A stretch of DNA of 64,000 nucleotides. Source: Cherax quadricarinatus. Taxonomy: Eukaryota > Arthropoda > Malacostraca > Decapoda > Parastacidae. The notes beneath the pieces are model-generated. The model was not told the origin of the DNA and searched no databases. It saw only the letters and a list, made by a program, of their open reading frames with translations. This document shows, piece after piece, positions 1 through 11,100 of the stretch (positions are counted from its first letter, which is position 1; every line of letters begins with the position of its first letter). The translations under genes and the position numbers were made by a program. The stretch spans positions 10,602,187 to 10,666,186 of the forward strand of contig NC_091390.1 in NCBI RefSeq assembly GCF_038502225.1, written 5' to 3'.

Positions 1-760
1 TGCGTTTACACTGGCGTTCTCTGAGGCGCTTCTGGCTTGAATGGCTAATTATAAAATCCTTGTGTGATTACTTCATCCCAAGATTCCCATAGAGTCAAAA
101 GTGTGACATCAATCTGACTGGTAGGGGTGTAATCACAGGTGTGATTGGTGGCAGATGAGTAGTTCCATGTGTGCTAACAGGTGTGGCGAGTTCCTCCACA
201 ACTGGTACAGGAGAAGACCGTCTGGTGTCACCAGAAACCTTAACAGGGCGATACACTGGTTCTCCCATGCTTACTAGAGGTGGGATCGCAGGTATGACAG
301 TGGTAGCTGGCTTGCTCATCATTGGTAGTCATTAATGGTCTGTTGTCTGGTTTAGATTGAAGTCATTTTTAAGTTACATTTACAGTCCTTGTGCTAAACT
401 TTAGCCATAATATTTACGGTTAATAACCTAAAATTTCTAGATTTTTTGCCTATCTGACTACAACACCACGCCAATAATGGAGAATTTCTGTCTACTGCAA
501 ATATGACATTGCATTAGGTAGGAAACGTAAACCTGGTAGCTGAATATTCCAAGGGATGAGGGGGGAGTGGCACTGGGCCCACTACTTGGAAACGATTTCG
601 GACCTTCCTTTAGGTATTTTGGGTCTAAAAACACTGAATTAAATAGGTGGGACCCATGTAGAAAGAATATCCAAAGACTATGATGGTGGCCCATGTTTTT
701 GTGTTGAGTGTTTGGTGGAGGATACATCAATTTGATAGCATAATACTATCTTTACTACCA
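1..760. other. No recognisable gene
   Basis: I see no gene or recognised repeat here. The short minus-strand reading frames at 95-322 and 458-730 lack any domain I know and have no visible splice or promoter context. The sequence is of mixed composition and ends abruptly at the first GTACATGTAC palindrome. It could be intergenic or intronic host DNA. Confidence 0.6.
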
Positions 761-1600
761 GTACATGTACCAGGTATACAGGTACATGTACCAGGTATAC
801 AAGTACATGTACCAGGTATACAAGTACATGTACCAGGTATACAAGTACATGTACCAGGTATACAGGTACATGTACCAGGTATACAAGTACATGTACCAGG
901 TATACAGGTACATGTACCAGGTATACAAGTACATGTACCAGGTATACAAGTACATGTACCAGGTATACAAGTACATGTACCAGGTATACAAGTACATGTA
1001 CCAGGTATACAGGTACATGTACCAGGTATACAAGTACATGTACCAGGTATACAAGTACATGTACCAGGTATACAGGTACATGTACCAGGTATACAAGTAC
1101 ATGTACCAGGTATACAAGTACATGTACCAGGTATACAAGTACATGTACCAGGTATACAAGTACATGTACCAGGTATACAAGTACATGTACCAGGTATACA
1201 AGTACATGTACCAGGTATACAGGTACATGTACCAGGTATACAGGTACATGTACCAGGTATACAGGTACATGTACCAGGTATACAGGTACTTGTACCAGGT
1301 ATACAGGTACATGTACCAGGTATACAGGTACATGTACCAGGTATACAGGTACATGTACCAGGTATACAGGTACATGTACCAGGTATACAAGTACATGTAC
1401 CAGGTATACAGGTACATGTACCAGGTATACAGGTACATGTACCAGGTATACAGGTACATGTACCAGGTATACAGGTACATGTACCAGGTATACAAGTACA
1501 TGTACCCGGTATACAAGTACATGTACCAGGTATACAAGTACATGTACCAGGTATACAAGTACATGTACCAGGTATACAAGTACATGTACCAGGTATACAG
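761..1600. repeat. 21-bp palindromic satellite, 40 units (array A)
   Basis: Exactly 840 bp in register with a 21-bp unit. Each unit contains the 10-bp perfect palindrome GTACATGTAC, then CAG, then GTATAC (another palindrome) and AAG or AGG. The main polymorphism is A/G in the last triplet (ACAAGT versus ACAGGT), arranged in runs: AAG-rich at about 830-1210, AGG-rich at about 1210-1490. Because 21 is divisible by three, all frames stay open on both strands (for example a VHVPGIQ heptad), which explains the long spurious ORFs. A related array with CAAGG in place of CCAGG lies at 47574-48035. Confidence 0.95.
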
Positions 1601-1646
1601 ACCATAGTTGACATCAATGACATCCCGCAAATTAGGTCAATTTTGT
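1601..1646. other. Spacer between 21-bp and 32-bp arrays
   Basis: A short spacer starting ACCATAGTTGACATCA and ending ATTTTGTC. The same spacer, with small differences and a 42-bp extra segment, separates the same two repeat types at 48036-48119. The two loci are therefore copies of one composite. Confidence 0.85.
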
Positions 1647-1774
1647 CCCAGGATGTGACCCACACCAGTCCACTAACACCCAGGATGTGACCCACACCAG
1701 TCCCCTAACACCCAGGATGTGACCCACACCAGTCCACTAACACCCAGGATGCGACCCACACCAGTCCACTAACA
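1647..1774. repeat. 32-bp SINE-derived minisatellite, 4 units
   Basis: CCCAGGATG recurs at 1647, 1679, 1711 and 1743, and CCCAGG again at 1775, so the period is exactly 32 bp. The unit equals the SINE segment lying between two CCCAGG hexamers (CCTGGG on the SINE sense strand). Three units read GATGTGACC and the last, next to the SINE, reads GATGCGACC. That is what loss of a methylated CpG would give. Confidence 0.9.
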
Positions 1775-1917
1775 CCCAGGTACTCATTTTACTGACGGGT
1801 GAACATGGACAACAGGTGTAAGGAAACAAGCCTAAAGTTTCCACCCTTACCGGGAATCGAATCCTTGCCCTCAGAATGTGAAACGAGAGTTTTGCCTACC
1901 AGGCCACGAGCTACCAT
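1775..1917 (-). mobile_element. tRNA-derived SINE, 5' part (CTTAT-tail family)
   Basis: Continues directly from the 32-bp units. The minus strand reads as a tRNA-like head (A-box-like TGGCCTGGTAGGC, B-box-like GGATTCGATTCCC at about 1851-1863), then a body with GTAAGG, AACAGG-type sequence and the CCTGGGTG block. It matches the fuller copies at 45261-45604 and 44521-44739. The 3' half and tail are missing, replaced by the 32-bp array and spacer. Confidence 0.8.
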
Positions 1918-2948
1918 AAGTGGTGTGAATTATTTCTGAACTGGATACATGTCTTACCATGTTCCCATACTGCTTCCATTAGCCAGGAACTTTTAACATG
2001 AAGGAGGGAGTCGCCGGAAAGTTGAGACCAACACATCCATCCTCTGAAGGCTCGCCGTACCTTGTGTACATTAAGAATATTATGTGTCACAGTGACTGTG
2101 ACACAGTAACTTGTTCCTCAGTGGAAGTAGTCATCTTTGTGAGTAGTGGTACCACTTACGAATCCTTCACTACGCAAGAATTGCTCAGTCATCCATACAC
2201 CGTACACAGGTTAGCCCTATGTTCCGGTTTCTGTATATAAATTTTAAATTAAAAGAAACTCTCATATACTAACTTTTTACACTTTCCACCCTTTTTTATC
2301 TCATCATTCCACCAATCAACCCCACCCTTCCTCCTGTACCCACAATCTCCCGCTACAATCATAGTTGCTTATCTAACTCCAACTGTCTCTAATTTAATCA
2401 CTTTCACTTGACTCTTTCACACTGATGACTGTATATTTATACCCACTCTACCAGTTTCTCTAACTGTACCTACCACTAAATGATGATCTCATATACGGTA
2501 TCAATCACCAGTTTAAAAATATGCACTGAAGTCTTCCCATCAATCCTTCTCAAAGTCTACCAAGTTGCTGCCATTACGGTCTATGTAATATCTGGGGGTA
2601 TCTATTTATCGCTTTTCTTAAATTCAATATTACCTATTAATATAATACTTTGTATACAAAATTCAGCTAGAGGTCAAGATATTATTATTTACCTTTGGCA
2701 CTCTGGCTCTGGCACTCTGGTTCTCTGGCACTTACCTTCATTACTATACCATCTATAACAGTATCTCCCACTCTGGCATAAGGCTTCCCACAATATCTTC
2801 TCAATAGGTTTAAAACTCTCTAATGATTCGTTTACCACTTCTTAATTTCTCTCTTTCTCTCCTCTCTTCCACATCTCCAAACATATATGCAATTCTCACA
2901 ACCATCCTTTATTCTAATCCACATAATTATTAAATTTTAGCAAATATT
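1918..2948. other. No recognisable gene, pyrimidine-rich
   Basis: About 1 kb of TC-rich sequence on the plus strand with no domain-bearing ORF. The plus-strand frames at 1998-2240 and 2480-2758 resemble no family I know. It runs into the satellite at 2949 without a sharp compositional break. Confidence 0.6.
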
Positions 2949-3904
2949 CCCACTCTTTTCCTACCACTGTTCATTAGTATCCCACCCTTTTCCTTCCACT
3001 GTTCATTAGTATTCCACCCTTTTCCTACCACTGTTCATTAGTATCCCACCCTTTTCCTTCAACTGATCATTAGTATCCCACCCTTTTCCTTCCACTGATC
3101 ATTAGTATCCCACTCTTTTCCTTCCACTGTTCATTAGTATCCCACCCTTTTCCTTCCACTCATCATTAGTATCCCACCCTTTTCCTTCCACTGTTCATTA
3201 GTATCCCACCCTTTTCCTTCCACTGTTCATTAGTATCCCACTCTTTTCCTTCCACTGTTCATTAGTATCCCACTCTTTTCCTTCCACTGTTCATTAGTAT
3301 CCCACTCTTTTCCTTCCACTGATCATTAGTATCCCACCCTTTTCCTTCAACTGATCATTAGTATCCCACCCTTTTCCTTCCACTGATCATTAGTATCCCA
3401 CTCTTTTCCTTCCACTGTTCATTAGTATCCCACCCTTTTCCTTCCACTGATCATTAGTATCCCACCCTTTTCCTTCCACTGTTCATTAGTATCCCACCCT
3501 TTTCCTTCCACTGTTCATTAGTATCCCACTCTTTTCCTTCCACTGTTCATTAGTATCCCACTCTTTTCCTTCCACTGTTCATTAGTATCCCACTCTTTTC
3601 CTTCCACTGATCATTAGTATCCCACCCTTTTCCTTCCACTGTTCATTAGTATCCCACTCTTTTCCTTCCACTGATCATTAGTATCCCACTCTTTTCCTTC
3701 CACTGATCATTAGTATCCCACTCTTTTCCTTCCACTGATCATTAGTATCCCACCCTTTTCCTTCCACTGTTCATTAGTATCCCACCCTTTTCCTTCCACT
3801 GTTCATTAGTATCCCACTCTTTTCCTTCCACTGTTCATTAGTATCCCACTCTTTTCCTTCCACTGATCATTAGTATCCCACTCTTTTCCTTCCACTGTTC
3901 ATTA
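2949..3904. repeat. 32-bp CT-rich satellite, about 30 units
   Basis: CATTAGTATCCCAC recurs every 32 bp (2972, 3004, 3036 and on), followed by C/TCTTTTCCTTCCACTG. Variable positions are CCC versus CTC before TTTTCC, and TGTTCATT versus TGATCATT. These mark runs of similar units and suggest local higher-order copying, for example the similar patterns at about 3060-3300 and 3330-3600. It is unrelated in sequence to the SINE-derived 32-bp repeat. Confidence 0.95.
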
Positions 3905-3996
3905 TATAATATTACTTACGCCCTTCTTCAACTAGTTGCCTCAGAACGAGACAAATTATCAATGAATATTAATGAACATACCTCAAAATTTGCGTT
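3905..3996. other. Junction between two satellites
   Basis: A 92-bp non-repetitive spacer separates the 32-bp satellite from the 30/26-bp satellite. No gene or transposon signature is visible. Confidence 0.7.
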
Positions 3997-5185
3997 TATG
4001 ATACTTGACTCTTACTTACAAAGACGTATGATACTTGACTCTTACTTACAAAGACGTATGATATTTGACTCTTACTTACAAAGACGTATGATACTTGACT
4101 CTTACTTACAAAGACGTATGATATTTGACTCTTACTTACAAAGACGTATGATACTTGACTCTTACTTACAAAGACGTATGATATTTGACTCTTACGTACA
4201 AAGACGTATGATATTTGACTCTTACTTACAAAGACGTACGATATTTGACTCTTACTTACAAAGACGTATGATACTTGACTCTTACAAAGACGTATGATAC
4301 TTGGCTCTCACTTACAAAGACGCATGATACTTGACTCTTACTTACAAAGACGTATGATACTTGACTCTTACTTACAAAGACGTATGATATTTGACTCTTA
4401 CGTACAAAGACGTATGATATTTGACTCTTACTTACAAAGACGTACGATATTTGACTCTTACTTACAAAGACGTATGATACTTGACTCTTACAAAGACGTA
4501 TGATACTTGACTCTTACAAAGACGTATGATACTTGGCTCTTACTTACAAAGACGCATGATACTTGACTCTTACTTACAAAGACGTATGATACTTGACTCT
4601 TACTTACAAAGACGTATGATATTTGACTCTTACTTACAAAGACGAATGATATTTGACTCCTACTTACAAAGACGTATGATACTTGACTCTTACTTACAAA
4701 GACTTATGATATTTGACTCTTACTTACAAAGACGTATGATACTTGACTCTTACTTACAAAGACGTATGATATTTGACTGTTACTTACAAAGACGTATGAT
4801 ACTTGACTCTTACTTACAAAGACGTATGATATTTGACTCTTACTTACAAAGACGTATGATACTTGACTCTCACTTACAAAGACTTATGATATTTGACTCT
4901 TACTTACAAAGACGCATGATACTTGACTCTTACTTACAAAGACATATGATATTTGACTCTTACTTACAAAGACGTATGATACTTGACTCTTACTTACAAA
5001 GACGTATGATATTTGACTCTTACTTACAAAGACGTATGATACTTGACTCTTACTTACAAAGACGTATGACATTTGACTCTTACTTACAAAGACGTATGAT
5101 ACTTGACTCTCACTTACAAAGACTTATGATATTTGACTCTTACTTACAAAGACGTATAATACTTGAATCTTATAAAGACGTATGA
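3997..5185. repeat. Left-edge block of alternating 60-bp dimers
   Basis: At the left edge, units with GATACTTGAC and GATATTTGAC alternate, giving a 60-bp dimeric higher-order unit (MILDS/MIFDS alternation in the fortuitous frame). A segment of about 206 bp is also duplicated: the rare TTACGTACAAAG variant occurs at 4195 and 4401 in the same unit context. Confidence 0.8.
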
Positions 5186-8100
5186 TACTTGACTCTTACT
5201 TACAAAGACGTATGATACCTGACTCTTACTTACAAAGACGTATGATACTTGACTCTTACAAAGACGTATGATACTTGACTCTTACAAAGACGTATGATAC
5301 TTGACTCTTACAAAGACGTATGACACTTGTCTCTTACTTACAAAGGCGTATGATACTTGACTCTTACAAAGACGTATAATACTTGACTCTTACTTACAAA
5401 GACGTATGATACTTGACTCTTACAAAGACGTATAATACTTGACTTTTACTTACAAAGACGTATGATACTTGACTCTTACTTACAAAGACGTATGATACTT
5501 GACTCTTACTTACAAAGACGTATGATATTTGACTCTTACTTACAAAGACGTAGGATACTTGACTCTTACTTACAAAGACGTATGATACTTTACTCTTACT
5601 TACAAAGACTTAAGATATTTGACTCTTACTTACAAAGACGTATGATATTTGACTCTTACTTACAAAGACGTATGTTACTTGACTCTTACAAAGACGTATG
5701 ATACGTGGCTCTTACTTACAAAGACGTATGATACTTGACTCTTACTTACAAAGACGTATGATACTTGACTCTTACTTACAAAGACGTATGATATTTGACT
5801 CTTCCTTACAAAGACGTATGATACTTGACTCTTACTTACAATGACGTATGATATTTGACTCTTACTTACAAAGACGTATGATATTTGACTCTTACTTACA
5901 AAGACGTATGATACTTGACTCATACTTACAAAGACTTATGATATTTGACTCTTACTTACAAAGACGTATGATACTTGACTCTTACTTTCAAAGTCGTATG
6001 ATATTTGACTCTTACTTACAAAGACGTATGATACTTGACTCTTACTTACAAAGACGTATGATACTTGACTCTTACAAAGACGTATGATACTTGACTCTTA
6101 CAAAGACATATGATACTTGACTCTTACAAAGACGTATGATACTTGACTCTTACAAAAACGTATGATACTTGACTCTTACTTACAAAGACGTATGATACTT
6201 GACTCTTACAAAGACGTATAATACTTGACTCTTACTTACAAAGACGTATGATACTTGACTCTTACAAAGACGTATAATACTTGACTCTTACTTACAAAGA
6301 CGTATGATACTTGACTCTTACTTACAAAGACGTATGATACTTGACTCTTACTTACAAAGACGTATGATACTTGACTCTTACTTACAAAGACTTATGATAC
6401 TTGACTCTTACTTACAAAGACGTATGATACTTGACTCTTACAAAGACGTATGATACTTCACTCTTACAAAGACGTATGATACTTGACTCTTACTTACAAA
6501 GACGTATGATACTTGACTCTTACAAAGACGTATAATACTTGACTCGTACTTAAAAAGACGTATGATACTTGACTCTTACAAAGACGTATGATACTTGACT
6601 CTTACAAAAACGTATGATACTTGACTCTTACAAAGACGTATGATACTTGACTCTTACAAAGACGTATGATACTTGACTCTTACTTACAAAAACGTATCAT
6701 ACTTGACTCTTACTTACAAAGACGTATGATACTTGACTCTTACTTACAGAGACGTATAATACTTGACTCTTACTTACAAAGCCGTATGATACTTGACTCT
6801 TACTTACAAAGACGTATGATACTTGACTCTTACAAAGACGTATGATACTTGACTCTTACTTACAAAGACGTATGATACTTGACTCTTACTTACAAAGACG
6901 TATGATACTTGACTCTTACTTACAAAGACGTATGATACTTGACTCTTACTTACAAAGACGTATGATACTTGACTCTTACAAAGACGTATGATACTTGACT
7001 CTTACTTACAAAGACGTATGATACTTGACTCTTACAAAGACGTATGATACTTGACTCTTACTTACAAAGACGTATGATACTTGACACTTACAAAGACGTA
7101 TGATACTTGACTCTTACAAAGACGTATGATGACTCTTACAAAGACGTATGATGGCTCTTACGAAGACGTATGATACTTGACTCTTACTTACAAAGACGTA
7201 TGATACTTGACTCTTACTTACAAAGACGTATGATAATTGACTCTTACTTACAAAGACGTATGATACTTGACTCTTACTTACAAAGACGTATGATACTTGA
7301 CTCTTACTTACAAAGACGTATGATACTTGACTCTCACGAAGACGTATGATACTTGACTCTTTCAAAAGTGTATGATGCTTGACTCTTACTTACAAAGACG
7401 TATGATACTTGACTCTTACTTACAAAGACGTATGATACTTGACTCTTACTTACAAAGAAGTATGATACTTGACTCTTACTTACAAAGACTTATGATACTT
7501 GATTCTTACTTACAAAGACGTATGATACTTGACTCCTACAAAGATGTAATAGACTCTTACAAAGACGTATGATACTTGACTCTTACAAAGACGTATGATA
7601 CTTGACTCTTACTTACACGAAGACGTATGATACTTGACTCTTACAAAATGTATGATACTTGACTCTTACAAAGACGTATGATACTTGACTCTTACAAAGA
7701 CGTATGATACTTGACTACTTACAAAGACGTATGATACTTGACTCTTACAAAGATGTATGATACTTGACTCTTACAAAGACGTATGATACTTGACTCTTAC
7801 AAAGACGTATGATACTTGACTCTTACAAAGACGTATGATACTTGACTCTTACTTACAAAGACGTATGATACTTGACTCTTACAAAGACGTATAATACTTG
7901 ACTCTTACTTACAAAGACGTATGATACTTGAATCTTACAAAGACGTATGATACTTGACTCTTACTTACAAAGACGTATGATACTTGACTCTTACAAAGAC
8001 GTATAATACTTGACCCTTACTTACAAAGACGTATGATACTTGACTTTTACAAAGACGTATGATACTGGTCTCTTACAAAGACGTATGATACTTGACTCTT

Positions 8101-11100
8101 ACAAAGACGAATGATGCTTGACTCTTACAAAGACGTATGATGACTCTTACAAAGACGTATGATGACTCTTACGAAGACGTATGATACTTGACTCTTACTT
8201 ACAAAGACGTATGATACTTGACTCTTACTTACAAAGACGTATGATACTTGACTCTTACTTACAAAGACATATGATACTTGACTCTTACTTACAAAGACGT
8301 ATGGTACTTGACTCTTACTTACAAAGACGTATGATACTTGACTCTTACAAAGACGTATGATACTTGACTTTTACAAAGACGTATGATGACTCTTACAAAG
8401 ACGTATGATGACTCTTACGAGGACGTATGATACTTGACTCTTACTTACAAAGACGTACGATACTTGACTCTTACTTACAAAGACATATGATACTTGACTC
8501 TAACTTACAAAGACGTATGATACTTGACTCTTAATTACAAAGACGTATGATACTTGTCTCTTACAAAGACGTATGATACTTGACTCTTACAAAGACGTAT
8601 GATACTTGACTCTTACAAAGACGTATGATGCTTGACTTTTACTTATAAAGACGTATGATACTTGACTCTTACTTAAAAAGACTTATGATACTTGACTCTT
8701 ACAAAGACGTATAATACTTGACTCTTACTTACAAAGACGTATGATACTTGACTCTTACTTACAAAGACGTATGATACTTGACTCTTACTTACAAAGACGT
8801 ATGATATTTGACTCTTACTTACAAAGACGTAGGATACTTGACTCTTACTTACAAAGACGTATGATACTTTACTCTTACTTACAAAGACGTATGATATTTG
8901 ACTCTTACGTACAAAGACGTATGATATTTGACTCTTACTTACAAAGACGTATGATATTTGACTCTTACTTACAAAGACGTATGTTACTTGACTCTTACAA
9001 AGACGTATGATACTTGGCTCTTACTTACAAAGACGTATGATACTTGACTCTTACTTACAAAGACGTATGATACTTGACTCTTACTTACAAAGACGTATGA
9101 TATTTGACTCTTACTTACAAAGACGTATGATACTTGACTCTTACTTACAAAGACGTATGATATTTGACTCTTACTTACAAAGACGTATGATATTTGACTC
9201 TTACTTACAAAGACGTATGACACTTGACTCTTACTTACAAAGATTTATGATATTTGACTCTTACTTACAAAGACGTATGATACTTGACTCTTACTTTCAA
9301 AGACGTATGATATTTGACTCTTACTTACAAAGACGTATGATACTTGACTCTTACTTACAAATACGTATTATACATGACTCTTACTTACAAAGACGTATGA
9401 TACTTGACTCTTACAAAGACGTATGATACTTGACTCTTACAAAGACATATGATACTTGACTCTTACAAAGACGTATGATGCTTGACTCTTACAAAAACTT
9501 ATGATACTTGACTCTTACTTACAAAGACGTATGATACTTGACTCTTACTTACAAAGACGTATGATACTTGACTCTTACAAAGACGTATAATACTTGACTC
9601 TTACTTACAAAGACGTTTGATACTTGACTCTTACTTACAAAGACGTATGATACTTGACTCTTACTTACAAAGACGTATGATATTTGACTCTTACTTACAA
9701 AGACGTATGATACTTGACTCTTACTTACAAAGACGTATGATACTTGACTCTTACTTACAAAGACGTATGATACTTGACTCTTACTTACAAAGACTTATGA
9801 TACTTGACTCTTACTTACAAAGACGTATTATACTTGAATCTTACAAAGACGTATGATACTTCACTCTTACAAAGACGTATGATACTTGACTCTTACTTAC
9901 AAAGACGCATGATACTTGACTCTTACAAAGACGTATAATACTTGACTCTTACTTAAAAAGACGTATGATACTTGACTCTTACAAAGACGTAAGATACTTG
10001 ACTCTTACAAAAAGTATGATACTTGACTCTTACAAAGACGTATGATACTTGACTCTTACAAAGACGTATGATACTTGACTCTTACTTACAGAGACGTATA
10101 ATACTTGACTCTTACTTACAAAGACGTATGATACTTGACTCATACAAAGACGTATGATACTTGACTCTTACTTACAAAGACGTATGATACTTGACTCTTA
10201 CTTACAAAGACGTATGATACTTGACTCTTTCTTACAAAGACGTATGATACTTGACTCTTACTTACAAAGACGTATGATACTTGACTCTTACTTACAAAGA
10301 CGTATGATACTTGACTCTTACTTACAAAGACGTATGATACTTGACTCTTACAAAGACGTATGATACTTGACTCTTACTTACAAAGACGTATGATACTTGA
10401 CTCTTACAAAGACGTATGATACTTGACTCTTACTTACAAAGACGTATGATACTTGACTCTTACAAAGACGTATGATACTTGACTCTTTCAAAGACGTATG
10501 ATGACTCTTATAAAGACGTATGATGACTCTTACGAAGACGTATGATACTTGACTCTTACTTACAAAGACGTATGATACTTGACTCTTACTTACAAATACG
10601 TATGATAATTTACTCTTACTTACAAAGACGCATGATACTTGACTCTTACTTACAAAGACGTATGATACTTGACTCTTACTTACAAAGACGTACGATACTT
10701 GACTCTTACTTACAAAAAAGTATGATACTTGACTCTTACAAAGGCGTATGATGCTTGACTCTTACTTACAAAGACGTATGATACTTGACTCTTACTTACA
10801 AAGACGTACGATACTTGACTCTTACTTACAAAAAAGTATGATACTTGACTCTTACTTACAAAGACTTATGATACTTAACTCTTACTTACAAAGACGTATG
10901 ATACTTGACTCTTACTTAAAAAGACGTATGATACTTGACTCTTACAAAGACGTATAATACTTGACTCTTACTTACGAAGACGTATGATACTTGACTCTTA
11001 CAAAGACGTATGATACTTGACTCTTACAAAGACGTATGATACTTGACTCTTACAAAGACGTATGATACTTGACTCTTACAAAGACGTATGATACTTGACT

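Noticed and set aside
680..1695. Long ORFs on both strands over the 21-bp array (VHVPGIQ, CIPGTCT and others)
   Set aside because: All frames stay open because the unit length is 21 bp. The palindromic content gives similar peptides on both strands; there is no sign of coding constraint.
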